A DNA stretch of 64,000 nt from Pseudophaeomoniella oleicola (GCA_003868215.1 QWDQ01000002.1:372001-436000), one strand, 5' to 3'. Positions 22,646 to 35,033 are shown, counted from the stretch's first letter. Numbers and translations: made by a program. The notes: generated by a model from the letters alone, not told the origin.

Positions 22646-24463
22646 TTACGATGGCGCATGGCACCAATGTCGATGGTAAACCCAAGCGCTCTTCTGGCAC
22701 TCCTTGCTGCAATACTTGGTCCTCCTGCAACGTCGACACTTGGCAAACTGTCGAGTGTATTCCTCCCATTTGCCACACTCATAGTACGCACATTGACGAA
22801 TGCCGCCTTTTGAGTCGTCTTTACGGCATAGATTGCGCATGACCACACACGCCCAATATTGCATGTCTTTGGAATGATGTCGCACAGTGAACTTCTCGAC
22901 AAGCGGGAAAATATTGAAATCATTGGGTTGCAGATATTCTTCCCATTCGTCACCGTCGGGAGCCGACGTATCGGGTTCTGTTCCGTTCTCATAAGCGACA
23001 AGATCCCGATCGATTTTGAGCATAGGAACAAGGTGCGTCTTTTGGAAATATGTTCGTAGGTTGCAGTATTTTGATACGTATGCGAGGAGCTGTAAAGACA
23101 TCAAGACATCTTCGTCCCTTGGTCGTGCTGCAAGGATTCCCGGCGCAGCAGGCAACGCGCGTGTAAATGAGGGATAGGCATCAGGGGGAAGAGGTGATGT
23201 GAAAGTTGCTGCGGGGTTTGGAGCGGCTGGCGACATACTAGCAGGTGCGCCAGGGACGGCAGCTGCGCCTGTTAGTATACTGCCGTCAATCGCAGAACGA
23301 TGAGTGATGTTAAAGGTTTCGTTATCCTGGTTATTGTTTGGGATGTTCTCTGTCTCCATGATAACATCACGATCTTCAACTGTCTGTACAGCGAGACCAG
23401 CTTGGACTTCCACAATGGGAGCATTGACTCCCATCGTTATGACCTCCTCGCTTCCAGCCGACTCGTCACCATTTGTTTCTTCTGCGTCTGCGGCCGATGT
23501 TGAATGCATCTGCCGGATCGAGGGTCTACGTGATCTCCCTGCAGGAGTCGCTCCATCCCTTGAATGAAGCGCTGAAGGGGTCGTAGGGGAATCAGGTTGT
23601 GAGAGAACACCAGTCTGCAGACTAGGGAGCATTGACGGCAGTCTGTCGACTTCCCTTACGGGCCTCAAGTTGAACCCGTCTGCAGCATCCATAGATGGTA
23701 GATTTGTTGTCAGTTGTTGTGGATTTCCTGTTCGGTGATTGCTGCTTGATGGTCTGCTATCGTGACTCCGATGATGATGGTGCAATTGAGGTCGGCTGAA
23801 TACAGTTCGCTCTGGAGGGGAGGTCAAAACCACAGGTTGAGTAGGCGTAATCTCCATCGCCCCTTGTTCATCATCTTGCTGTTGGTTAGAAGTCCGTGGG
23901 ATTTCGATCGAAGGTGGAGGTGCATGTCTTCTGGATTGACGATTATCAGGGTTGCCGTTAGACCTCTCGAAGAATGAAGATCTGTTGGGCGACTCTCGAA
24001 TTCTGAGTGTCTGCTTCGAGCTTCCACTGGCCCTTGAACTCGCACACGCTTGCTCAGCTTCGACCTTGACTCTCGTCCGCTCCACTGATTGTATATAGTT
24101 ATCAAGAATGGTAGCAATGACAGGTACCATGTCCGCTTCAACAACTCTTGTCCTGACGGCTTCTGAGCCTCTTACGCCGATATTGACAACACATTGGAAT
24201 GCAAGATTCCACTTCCAAACATCCATCACATCTCTGTTGTTCCTTCCATTCTTGAGTATGCAGATGAGTCTTTCTACACCACCATCCACAGTAAGGATAT
24301 CGCGAATGCGAGCCGAGGACGTTGTGAGGTAAGCGAGATGATTTAGTGAGTTGATAAGCGGGAGCGTAGAAGTGCAATCGAGGGCCCTTCGGTCGTATAA
24401 GGTGGTGGTAATGTGAACGGATGCCTTGTTGACATTAGGGATGCTGAAATTGACCTCCCTCAT
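22646..24463 (-). CDS. samB: MYND-finger protein SamB/MUB1
   Basis: Single-exon frame of 605 residues. The N-terminus (MREVNFSIPNVNKASVHITTT onwards) is an armadillo-like helical region of about 130 residues, followed by a long disordered Ser/Pro/Asn-rich middle with a His cluster (LHHHHRSHDSRP). A second conserved block (RDEDVLMSLQLLAYVSKYCN) precedes the C-terminal MYND zinc finger: CAYYECGKWEE, then CRRCRRTKYCSKEC and HRHWC. This order matches Aspergillus SamB and yeast Mub1. Mub1 partners the Ubr2 ubiquitin ligase in degradation of Rpn4, and SamB is needed for growth polarity and normal conidiophore development. The antisense frames across this gene are shadows of its biased composition. 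Confidence 0.94.
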   Translation of the reverse strand: MREVNFSIPNVNKASVHITTTLYDRRALDCTSTLPLINSLNHLAYLTTSSARIRDILTVDGGVERLICILKNGRNNRDVMDVWKWNLAFQCVVNIGVRGSEAVRTRVVEADMVPVIATILDNYIQSVERTRVKVEAEQACASSRASGSSKQTLRIRESPNRSSFFERSNGNPDNRQSRRHAPPPSIEIPRTSNQQQDDEQGAMEITPTQPVVLTSPPERTVFSRPQLHHHHRSHDSRPSSSNHRTGNPQQLTTNLPSMDAADGFNLRPVREVDRLPSMLPSLQTGVLSQPDSPTTPSALHSRDGATPAGRSRRPSIRQMHSTSAADAEETNGDESAGSEEVITMGVNAPIVEVQAGLAVQTVEDRDVIMETENIPNNNQDNETFNITHRSAIDGSILTGAAAVPGAPASMSPAAPNPAATFTSPLPPDAYPSFTRALPAAPGILAARPRDEDVLMSLQLLAYVSKYCNLRTYFQKTHLVPMLKIDRDLVAYENGTEPDTSAPDGDEWEEYLQPNDFNIFPLVEKFTVRHHSKDMQYWACVVMRNLCRKDDSKGGIRQCAYYECGKWEEYTRQFAKCRRCRRTKYCSKECQKSAWVYHRHWCHAPS

Positions 24464-27400
24464 GATTGCTTAGGCTCGATGACACACGAGCAATCTTGTC
24501 AATCCAACCAACGCCAGCGAAGCAAACCAAGGATGTCCTGCCCGGGGTATAATTCTTATGGGAGATTTCGTCTGTCTCTTTTCGTCAGAGTGGCAAGGCG
24601 TCAGTCACCTTATTTGCTGGCAGCGCCGAGCAATGTCTTGTATTTCGTGCAGACCGTGATGACTGAATTCGTTGGTCGATGGTGGGAGGAATATGAGGGT
24701 GAGACTCGTTGAACTGCCTTGAGAGTCCGTCGGAGAGAAGGTAGCCGATGACTAAATCAATCGATGATTCCTGGGACGGATGGAGTGCAGAAGTAGATGG
24801 AAGGAAAAGTCGTTACCGTCGTGAATGTTGCTTACTAAACGCGAGGAGGTACGCCAGCTAGTGAATGCAGCAGGGGCATGGAGATGAAAATCGGCCTCAA
24901 TGACAGAAGGCGGTAGGAATTGGCGAGTGACAACAAAATATAAGTAAGACGCAACGACGGCCTCTCGCAAAGGGGAGTTTGCTGAATCTGCGGTTGCTTT
25001 GCGGCGATGAGATGATGAGAGCGAGCGGCGGGTTGATCCACTGGACCAGGGTCAAGGAGTTTCAAGTTAGGAGTAACAGTCGCAGTGGCGCTCGGATCAA
25101 TTGATAATTGACGGGGTGGGAACGGCACCAAACGGCGAACACACGAAGATGCGTTGAATCGTATCTGGACTGCAAGGAATTGAATTGTAGGCAGAGGGAT
25201 TAGATGATACTGTTCGATCGAATCCTGGATCGAGAGTCGAGTATAGCAACGTTGATGGTGAATGGGACGAGGGGAAGTTGTGGCAGGAACCGAAGAAGAT
25301 GAGTGAGTAGGTAGGTAATATTAGTCAGTAGCGAGGTAACGGAGGAGAAGAAATACGGTGGATGAAAATGAGAAATGCGAGTGGATGGGATCGTGATGAA
25401 GAATGATGACGGAGGATGGCGAACGAAGTTTAACTGTCTTACCGTAAGTCTAGGTATGCTTCCTTCACCATCATAAAAGTTCTAGGTGACATCCCATAAC
25501 CAAGGCAATCAAAGTGAATGGGGCTTTCTTACCTACAATAGGTGAAAAAACGGCACGCCTGTCTCACCTACCTGAAGATATCTAATCTACTTTACCTTAG
25601 TTAAAGATCTCTACTTCATGAGCAATAATTCTAGGAAACCCCCTTAGAAGGTTCCCTCTCAAGATCTCAATAGAACTACGGATCAATTGACCTCCTAAGG
25701 GATATGTACTCATCGCCTGTTCACAAGCATGGTTTACTTTCTCTGTGACAAAGGAGTTCGGGCACCACCTTGTTCAAGAGTTTGGGACCCAAGGCTACGG
25801 TGAAGGGAGGGACAGGGACCCGGGCGTTGATTGGATTTTACATAGTAATTAACGTTAACTACATACATAGGTAGGCAGGTAGTATTAGCTGGCTCCGGTT
25901 CTGGAATGAAATAAGAATCTTCACTTCTTCTAATTCAAGTGACTTGTGTCGAAGAAATAAAGACTCGTATATTAATTCCGTTCGAGTGTGAGGTAGTGTA
26001 GATATGGTGTGACCATTGCTGTTAAGGGAGACCGAGTCTTATCCTTAAAATTCATGTCTCGTGCTCTCTTACTCCAATCGAAGACGCCTGCTCACTTGAT
26101 TTCATTGGGAAGAATAAGACATCTGTCACGGTATACATAGTAATTAAGATCTCCGGTTGCTGGTGTGGTATCATGCATGTTGAGGAAGCATCTACCGCAT
26201 TGTGTACCCGGTTGTTCTGTATTACAGAGCTTGCATGATGCTTCACGATCTATCTTTGAGCCTCTTACTCCCGTTCCAGGTAAACAACACTAGACACTTC
26301 TCCCGCACGGTCGGGTGGCGGGCCCTTGATCTTTATTAAGCGTTTTCTGCCCTGAATTGGATCCTCCTCCTGACAGTCAATAATGGAATTGCACTTTGAT
26401 ACAGGAATGCCAAAGAAAGATATTCGTCGTAGGTGAAAAAATTGACACTATCGTGCTAAAGTACCCGTCCATTGAGCCTTGGTTGCCAGTTGGCAGTATG
26501 TTAGATACACCTACTACCTATCTGCCCAATTGCTACCTACTGGGAAATGTACATATGTAGGTATGGAGGGTGGCGCGACAAGCATATTGCCTCGTGGAAC
26601 GCAAGAAATATATTCCACACATCTCCATGGCACCGATCTGACTAACCTTGCAGTACGAGGTGCCTTTCGCGTTCATTTAATGCTCCGTAACCTCGTTTAG
26701 GGTGAGAGAAACCAATAACCGCTTTAAAACACTGTTGGATCTCTCAGCTCTTGCCTGGACTCCCGGAACTTTCGTATATCTCATTACAGGACGTCCGCGT
26801 CCGATATAGCAGGCTTGAGGCTACGAATGCCATGATCCTATATTGCGAAGAGAAGCACAAGACCATACCACGGTGACTAATGAAATATCAAGACATTTTG
26901 AAAAAGTACCTTTTGGTTGGTATGAGAATTGTCTCCATTTGCGGAGCCGAGTCCGGGCGACGATCACGATATCTTCTCCTCTTAAAAGGAGCTTGGGTGC
27001 AGCGGCCATGCTCCCGGCTCACCGGCCAATTCTTGTCCTCAAGCACAGGGCACTCCGATGTCTTAGTGAGAGGCCGGCCACGAAACTGAGACGGGCACAT
27101 CATGACAGTGTGGTCATTGTTGGTCATCATGAATACCGTGAAAAGCGTTTTCTATATTCTTTGCCCAGCCAGATTTATGTGCTAGCCACCCTCTACGTGG
27201 CGGAGACTTAGCTGCGGGTCTTATCATGCATGCTCTTTGGATAGTACCGGAAGAACGAGGAGGCACTACTTTGTATTGCAGCAGATTGCGGACCTTGCAC
27301 GAGAACAGCATGTATGCACGATACGGTGCGCGCGCAGCGGACGCACATGTACCTACGGGCTCGAGGTGACAGTCTGTGACAAGCTATCAATCCGTTGCTT

Positions 27401-28232
27401 CACCCTCGTCGTGTAGTCCGCATACCAAGTCCACCCTCCAATTAAGTCTATCAAAGCGACTAGCTAACATCCATTCCACTTGATATCGTGAAGAACGAGA
27501 AAGCTGTTAGTCGAGAGTATGATCAGTTCAACAGAATTCGGCCATCATTCCACGCGAGAGTATGATGAGCTACTTCCACTCAACCCTGTAGACATGTTTC
27601 TCAGAACTGGGAAATCCAAGATAGAGGTTCTATATCTCACATTCAACCTCCATCCTGGAGATCCTCGTTGTTCTTGCTGTCCTGAGACGGAGCGGATTCT
27701 TGCGCGAATCATAAACTGTGGAATCTGAACCCTAGGGCAGCAAATCCGTTGTGTACTTTAACAAGCACAGCTCCCCATGTACGCCAGAGGCCATTATTAG
27801 GAGGAAAAAGGCGTACATTGTAGGGGGTTGGCAGTAGTATAACGCCGAAAAATGTCAGAAAACAGACCGTTTGGGTTTGCTGCCTGGTGAAAACATAAAC
27901 CAAACCATCTCAGCATCCAGATGGCACGCCTGAGGCCCCAATCTATCGCCCAACAACAGAATACAATATAAGGAAGCACCACTGGATACCCGGGAGTCAG
28001 GCTATGTGTTCACAGCATCCGACCCCCTGAGGCCCTCAAGCTGCATCTGAAAAGCACAGTGCCATCCAATGTTCGTAACACGCACCATGATGGCGAAGCA
28101 CCGCGTTCTGATCTTCAAAGTTGATCGGTGCGACGAGATCGTAAAGTTTCGAATCCCCTAATTTCGAGAGTTGTGCAGGCTCAGATATAGGGTGCACTAG
28201 CAATCACGAAAGAGGTCATAGGCAGACGTCTA

Positions 28233-28628
28233 CTAGTCCCGATACCTCGAGGAGATACCGTCCGGCATGACTTGGAAAGACTCTTCGTTGAAAGCGTCCC
28301 GCTGAAAGTCCGCACCACCTGCAATACGCAGCTGCCTAGCTTCCGAGATTGTCATAGGCGCATAGTGCAAGTTCCATTTTGGTTGGCCAGCTCCGTAAGG
28401 ATCATGGAAAACAAACATCCAGACGGGGGAAAGAACCCGTTCCTCTTCGGAATCATTAAGATGTACAAAGAAAGATTGCATCCTCTCGGGTTGTAGCCTT
28501 ACCCAGTCGATGGAAGATAGCTTCCTCGTGCACGAATGATGGCGGTTTGCTGCTATCTTCTGGTAGCAAGCTTGTTCTTGCCCTGGGGATAGAGTATCCG
28601 TCCTCGCCCTGGAGACCGACAGACACAT
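28233..28628 (-). CDS. hypothetical ORF, possibly a gene fragment
   Basis: Frame of 131 residues starting at an ATG, not recognised. The second half (VLSPVWMFVFHDPYGAGQ and then NLHYAPMTISEARQLRIAGG) has a protein-like mix of aromatic and hydrophobic residues, unlike most ORFs in this region. No partner exon with matching splice sites was identified, so it may be a chance frame, an exon of a longer gene or a relic. Confidence 0.2.
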   Translation of the reverse strand: MCLSVSRARTDTLSPGQEQACYQKIAANRHHSCTRKLSSIDWVRLQPERMQSFFVHLNDSEEERVLSPVWMFVFHDPYGAGQPKWNLHYAPMTISEARQLRIAGGADFQRDAFNEESFQVMPDGISSRYRD

Positions 28629-29694
28629 AAACGTGCCTTGACTCGAAGCAGCCGGTGCTCAGTCATGAACAACAGTCTGGGTCATGCACTTCGGATCTTA
28701 TTTCCTGGGTGTCAGTGAGCCTCGCACATGATCAGGAGGGTCCCATTGAAGAACAGGTTGGCATGCCCCAACTATCTTGCGCAATGCAGGAAGAGCTTCG
28801 TTCGAACCCTCACTGGGAGTCTAGAGTCGGTGTAGAGATAGCGGTAACCATGAGACTCGCTGCAGCTGACCCTGCGGCACATGCACCGTTGCAGCACATA
28901 ACAGCCACTCTTCTGACACACTCAATGTATGCCAAATCGAAGAGCAGCTACCAGACCAGCTTTCCGGACGTGACTTGTGAGTTGCGACCCGGCACAGAAG
29001 CACTAATGGAGGATTGTTGTTTACAAAGGTAGTTGGAACGCCAGAGACCTACCGACCCTCTTCGTGCCTCGTTCTCGAGAATTGCAGCATCACCGACTTG
29101 AATAACATCTATGAAGTTCCTCCGAAAATCGAAAGTCAGCTGGAAACATTATCGCGGGTACCTCGAGGTGGTTGTTATATCTTGATCCTAATCATTTTGC
29201 AAGACTGCAAAGTCAAGACATGGCCCTCACGAAACACATCTGGGAGGAATGAACTGATCTATCGGTAGCATGATCCTTATACGTTGTAAACATCTTGATA
29301 TCGCTATCGAGAACGAACTGCCCCAAATTAGGTTTGGGATATCCACGAGCGTTTCCAGCTCGAGGCATGAAAAGAAGATCGAGACTTGCAGCTTTGTGCC
29401 GTCTTCGGGTAAGGTTCGAACTTTAGCCATCTTCATCAAAAGTGAAGATTTCATCAACATACATCATGCCTACCGTTCCATACTTGTAGATACACGGTAC
29501 AGGATAAATAACACATTGCGAAGACGACAGCATTTGAAGCATCAGTAAGTACTGTGTGGTATTGAGAGGATTAGCTGGGACGATCCATCGTGGCAAGAAA
29601 AGAGACTCCCCGCTTTCTCCCCATTCACGCCGGTCAAATAGCCTCGCCGCTCAGAGCTTCGCCATTTGCCGTTCCGTCTCTCGAACTAGTAGAA

Positions 29695-29708
29695 TACCTA
29701 GGTACCTA
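29695..29708. repeat. palindromic 14-mer TACCTAGGTACCTA
   Basis: Second exact copy of the 14-mer found at 21261-21274, again in gene-free sequence. Confidence 0.7.
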
Positions 29709-30513
29709 TATACAACATTGTATGTGTCTGAAAAATCAATAGAAAAAGTCCACGTAACATGTCTCCAGTCCAGGTGATTGCCACAATTATATTAGATACC
29801 CAAGGTACTTTAACAAACGTTCCATTTCCTACCGGAGACGATTCAAGAAATGAAAGCGTGAGATGCTGTACTGTACTGCACACGTATTTGGTGGCCTTGG
29901 CATGCTGGTTCATCCTAATTGAGGTTTACTGCAATCAACCCATTTCATCCTGCATCACAGGTACTTTTGGTGTGTTACGAGGACAAACGTTACAGGTACT
30001 CAATGGTATTATTGTAAAATTACCTACTGTACAATATTGGTGCTTGACTGTGGGGAAAAGGAAACGCAGGCTTGCAGGGCGGAAATTGGCTAGAACGGCG
30101 GCCCAATCGTCGATGGCCTGTACCGTACTGAGTACGCCTCGACACTACATTGATTGATCAACTTCGAGTCCGTACTGCTCCAATACACAATACTCCGTAT
30201 CTAACTTGGTCGTAAACAGGAGACGACACCGACGATTCGCAAACTCATCATCACGGTTCTGTCAGTGTACTCTAGGACGTGTTCCAGCCTTGACTATATC
30301 TTGCCTTGGGTCATAGTACATCCATCTATCACAGAAGTTATGTGACCAGCGCCATCTGTTCTCCTGGTGGCCAAGTTCCCTGTGTGAGCAGTGAGTTACA
30401 ATGGAGCCCAATGCCTACTACGTATTCACCCTAGGGATGCTCCGTACTTTCTAAGGGAATATATATCGCAGATCGTTTGCTACCACGGCGAGCACGGGTT
30501 TATTTTAAGTGCT

Positions 30514-30527
30514 GTACTACGTAGTAG
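30514..30527. repeat. near-palindrome GTACTACGTAGTAG
   Basis: Identical to 36125-36138 and differing at the last base from the perfect palindrome at 13680-13693. The surrounding kilobase also carries several CCGTA/TACGG half-motifs. Confidence 0.75.
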
Positions 30528-32191
30528 ACGAGTCCAGATCGAGGGTTCAGTGGACTGAGATTCAATGCCGTTTATCCATGTTCCTTGAGGACCGTAGTAG
30601 TGAAATCAACCTGCCGGGTCTAACGCCGATGGAAGTACGGATACCGACTGTCTATCTATGTAATTAGCTAGGACGTGCAGCAATCAGCAGATTCAAGAGA
30701 AGGAGGGACAAGCCTGCTAGCCACCCACCACGTCAATCAACAATGCTTCATCCATAGCTTGATAGGTACATAATGTATGTATTGCTCGAAGTACTCGACA
30801 TAACCCTACCAACACCGTACTACGGTACATGCAGAGGATAGCATGCAAGAACAAGGTTGATCCACTGTGGACTGGGAAAGGAAGTTTGCTGCTTGCGCCG
30901 TCTGCCATCCTCTGACCAATTTGTCCGACCTGTGGCACCTACAGTACACTCTCTTTCGGAAAGGAAGGTTCACCAGGGAGAATGGAAAAAGGGGATTCAT
31001 TACTGTTCTCAGAATATGTCAGATTCAGAAAAGGCAGAAAGATGCTTTGCCTCTTGTTATCATTTTTGGCGATGCCTTTGTTATTGCTTACACATTCTTT
31101 CATTTTCGACTCGAGGAATAATCATGATGCAGGGTGGTTTTGACGCACAAATATCCAATATCAACAAGATAAAAGAACGACCCGTGTCTGTCTCTCCCTC
31201 GCCACTGTACCTATGATAGATATCTACCAACCTCTCCAGAGGCCATTCGTTTAGGGCTATAGGGGTACCGTCAACTGCTGTGAACGACTATTATAATTAC
31301 ATGCGACCCTTGAAAACATTGAAAATCATTTAGACTTACCTCCGGTACTGTGCATATTCTCACGCACCTGCAGGCCCAGACAGTCGACTACCTGCTGTAA
31401 TTACTGGAGGTATTGGGAGCTGGATAACGTTAGTAGGTGCGGGAGAGGCCTTCATCTCCGGTATCTAGCAATACCGAGTGAGAAATTGATATTCGTACAG
31501 GAAATACCTCAATAGAGCAAGGACCACGGTCTACCTGCTAGTTCCCCTGGCCTTGCCGTACCTAAAATTGACCCTTTCGCCGAGTCGTTGATACCGTCTC
31601 GTTACCCGGATGACGGCGCTGGAACCGATAATGTTGGTATTGGACAGTAATATTTGTAATCATATCTCGTTGATTTCTGGTGTAAATCGACTGTCCCCAA
31701 AAACCGGGGCCAAGCCTGTACCGGTCCTGCTAACTGCACCTAACGTTGCGAGAAACCTGCGCCTTTCCCAAATCACTCCCCTCCCCCCCCAAAATTTACC
31801 CTCCTCTTCTAAAGTAAAAGTGATCCGACCATTTGCTGCCTTTCTCACCCGCAAGCATTCTTCCCATTAGTTTCACCACCAAATGTATTTCATCCGTCAA
31901 TTGGCGGTGGTGATCTGATCATCACGTCGTCGGCGCTTTTCGTACGATTCTTCAGGTTGAACAGTCGATCTCACCTTCGCAATCAAGCCCCGGTTGACTA
32001 GAACCGGAGCTTGAGCTTGTCTGTTCCCCTGTCGCTTAATTGGTCTCACCTAAACTCCACCACCCCTGACCAAGCAACATCCTCCATAGCGCAACAATCA
32101 ACTTCTTCCATTCTCAGTCCTTTTCTGTGGTCTCTCACACCTTTCATCGCTTGACCACCGTACTTGTCCGCTTGGACATACGAATTGCACG

Positions 32192-33491
32192 ATGTCGGGC
32201 GATATGAGCAGTGAGGCGACGCAAGCCAAGATAACGGCGGCAAGACGAGAGGCCGAAGCCTTGAAGGACCGCATCAAGAGAAAGAAGGATGATCTGGCCG
32301 ACACAACCTGTAAGTTCAATCGCACTCCTTTGCGCTCTTTTCCTCAGTAATGAGTCCTGTGATCACTGTCCGAGTTTGATGTTGTGCATCACCTGTTGAT
32401 CGTGGCGTGAGACTGACGTTCGCTCAACCTCACAGTGCGACAAGTCGCTCAGTCGAATACCGATCCACTTCCTCGAATAGGCATGAAGCCTCGACGCAAC
32501 CTGAAAGGCCATCTGGCAAAGATCTATGCAATGCATTGGTCGACTGATAGAAGAACTCTCGTCTCAGCATCGCAAGATGGCAAGCTGATTATCTGGGATG
32601 CGTACACCACGAACAAAGTCCATGCCATTCCTCTGCGGTCCTCGTGGGTCATGACTTGTGCTTACGCTCCGAGTGGGAACTTCGTAGCTTGCGGTGGTCT
32701 GGATAACATCTGCTCCATCTATAACCTCTCCTCGCGAGATGGCCCACAAAGAGTAGCGCGGGAGTTGTCTGGCCATTCTGGTTATCTTTCTTGCTGTCGC
32801 TTCATCAATGACCGCCGTATCATCACCTCTTCCGGCGATATGACCTGTATGCTGTGGGATATCGAATCGGGACAAAAGGTCACCGAGTTCGCTGATCATT
32901 TGGGTGACGTTATGAGCATCAGCATCAACCCTACCAACCAAAACGTCTTTGTATCTGGTGCTTGCGATGCGTTTGCGAAATTATGGGATGTGCGAACTGG
33001 AAAAGCGGTCCAGACCTTTGCAGGGCACGAATCTGATATCAACGCGATACAATTCTTCCCAGATGGCAATGCTTTTGGAACTGGTTCTGATGACGCTTCT
33101 TGCCGGCTCTTCGATATCAGAGCTGACAGAGAATTGAATGTGTATCAGGTAGGTCGCACAGAAGCTGTAGTGAGATATTCTTTGGCAACTAATGATTCGT
33201 TAGAACGACCAAGTCTTGTGTGGCATCACCTCTGTCGCCTTCTCTGTCTCAGGGCGTTTGCTATTCGCTGGTTACGACGACTTCGAATGCAAAGTCTGGG
33301 ATACGTTACGTGGCGAAAAGGTTGGATCGCTCAGTGGCCATGAGAACCGTGTTAGCTGTCTGGGAGTGAGCAACGACGGAATTAGTTTGTGCACAGGTTC
33401 CTGGGATTCTCTGGTAAGACTCCTTGTGCCGAGCTCTTGAATGAATTAGTTGGCTGACAAATCGAAACAGCTCAAGATCTGGGCCTGGTAG
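32192..33491 (+). CDS. sfaD: heterotrimeric G-protein beta subunit (SfaD/GNB-1)
   Basis: Four exons (32192-32309, 32436-33148, 33204-33413, 33471-33491) give 353 residues, the usual length for fungal G-beta. The N-terminal helix ([19 protein letters not shown]) is the coiled coil that binds G-gamma. Seven WD40 blades follow, with motifs such as [50 protein letters not shown] and [11 protein letters not shown], and the protein ends LKIWAW. The last coding exon is only 21 nt but supplies the conserved end. In filamentous ascomycetes this subunit works with G-alpha and G-gamma in growth, conidiation and cAMP signalling. A phosducin-like gene, whose family assists G-beta-gamma assembly, lies about 3 kb downstream on the same strand. 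Confidence 0.97.
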
Positions 33492-34455
33492 ATGATTGAA
33501 GCACGGTGTGATTTGAAGAGCGCTTGACAGGATTGAAATGGCGTTCATGCAAAGCCAAATTATCCTTGCAAACATCTTTCTGCGTGCCCAACGCGGTGGA
33601 AGCTCGTTATGGATAGTCTGCATCCATTGTTGGCTACCACCAGACATGCACTGTCGGACGAGTCAGCTCTATGCCATCTGTGGCAGAGACGACACTAATC
33701 TCTTTTCTGCACTCCTCTTCAAGACATCCGGTTCGAATACCCACTCCTCCGAGTGGTCGTCGATGGATCTCGCTGGTATCTATTTCCAGCAACGGCATCC
33801 TCCTAACTAATCTTCTATGTTGTATCTGGAAACCCGTTACTTTCTCCCCCCAAGTCGGATGGTTCGCTAGAATGGTGTGTTTTTGTGAGCGTACAGGATA
33901 TCCTCTTTTTTTCTTTTCACGGCAATGTTATGTTTTCACACCCAAGGTAAGAGCGGGAAGCTCCCTTATGCGATACAAAGATAGGGAGATGGGAGGACCG
34001 GTTAGTCTGAGCTGGACCTCTCTTAATCTTCGTGATAGGAGGCATGTATGTAAATCACAAAATTTCAAAAGATAGTTCAAACACGCTTATGGCCTCTTTC
34101 CATCTACACGTCTCCATCAAAGCCGGACTGGGGAATATAGGTAACAAACAACTTCTACCAAGCTATCTAGATCTCTATCTTGAACTCCGCCAACGTCAGC
34201 CACAGTATTCCTTCGCACCGAGGGTTGATCAACGGGCATGGACAGCGCACACCGTTGATGAACGTACTGAAATAGTTATCTTTCCAGCTCGGTGGATATG
34301 CGAGTCTCTGTCGATGAGAAGGGCCAGCTAGATCCGCGGTCTTGGGACGTGAAGAATGCAAGCCCGCAATTCACAGCCGAACTGCTAATTTGTCGTGGTG
34401 AGCGACATGACTCGTCGTTGAATGTTGATGAAGCGATATCATAGGTACGAATCGA

Positions 34456-34800
34456 TTAAAGAGTCAGCCACACACACGCCACCACAACAGCCCCCAGCCC
34501 TATCCGTTCCAGGTCTTTCGCTATGAAATCGTTTCCAAGGCGGACCGGTTCTGCAGGAAGGCCAAGGATGACCCTTGCATACCACCACGTTTCCTCCCCC
34601 GGGCCTCTGATCGAGAGTCCCCAGTACAAAGCTTCTAACACTTCAGCATCTTCTGCGGGATCTAGATCTGCTTCCGAATACGTAGGAGTCAAGATCAGAC
34701 GCACGCGGAAGGATTTTGTTGCAGACTTCCTAATTTGAAAGAACGGATTTTCAGGTACGTTGGGACACTGAAAACGGCAGTGGCGGCTTCCAATATACAT
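34456..34800 (-). CDS. hypothetical small ORF with C-terminal hydrophobic segment
   Basis: Frame of 114 residues from an ATG. The middle (TYSEADLDPAEDAEVLEALY and then GPGEETWWYARVILG) looks coding-like and the end (GLGAVVVACVWLTL) could be a membrane anchor. An AG at about 34737 on the minus strand could also make it an internal or last exon of a longer gene. Not recognised; it may be a relic. Confidence 0.3.
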   Translation of the reverse strand: MYIGSRHCRFQCPNVPENPFFQIRKSATKSFRVRLILTPTYSEADLDPAEDAEVLEALYWGLSIRGPGEETWWYARVILGLPAEPVRLGNDFIAKDLERIGLGAVVVACVWLTL

Positions 34801-35033
34801 ACAAGGCAGAGCAGCAGCGAGGCGTCATCAGAGGCTCAAAAAGGACCCAATTGATTTACGCTTCCTTTGGAGATCATGACTATGGATTTATATAATGCGG
34901 TCGATATCTGTTGATGCACATCATGTGAAACAGTTTACGTTGCGTTTGTTTGATGTTGAGGTACTGATCTAGTGCCAACCCGCGGTCCTTTAGTCTCCCT
35001 TAGAGGGCATAGTCGACGTTTACAAAGGGGTAA

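Larger units (their letters stand above)
24464..32191. other. gene-poor region
   Basis: About 7.7 kb with no well-supported gene. The first kilobase upstream of samB (24464-25440) probably holds its promoter and a long leader. From 25.4 kb on, ORFs are short, overlapping and unrecognised; the best is a minus-strand frame at 28233-28628. Recurrent short palindromes (ACTCCGTA/TACGGAGTA-like, TACTACGTAGTA and CCTAGG types) are concentrated at about 29.7-30.9 kb. No transposase, reverse transcriptase, terminal repeat or tRNA was recognised. Confidence 0.5.

Noticed and set aside
23824-24377. Antisense and sense ORFs overlapping samB (for example 24138-24377 minus, 24108-24332 plus)
   Set aside because: They lie in other frames of a strongly supported coding gene and have no independent motif.
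28790-28815. GTTCGAACCC resembling a reverse B box
   Set aside because: No cloverleaf forms on the minus strand.
29759-30157. 132-residue plus-strand ORF in the gene-poor block
   Set aside because: Cys-rich random-looking composition, no motif, and it overlaps the palindrome-rich stretch.
24464-32191. Search for transposons, terminal repeats, virus-like elements or CRISPR arrays in the gene-poor block
   Set aside because: No transposase, reverse-transcriptase or capsid-like motif, no long direct or inverted terminal repeats and no spaced repeat array were seen; only short palindromes recur.
33725-33745. B-box-like GGTTCGAATACC suggesting a tRNA
   Set aside because: No acceptor stem, A box or anticodon arm can be built around it; it lies in the 3' region of G-beta.
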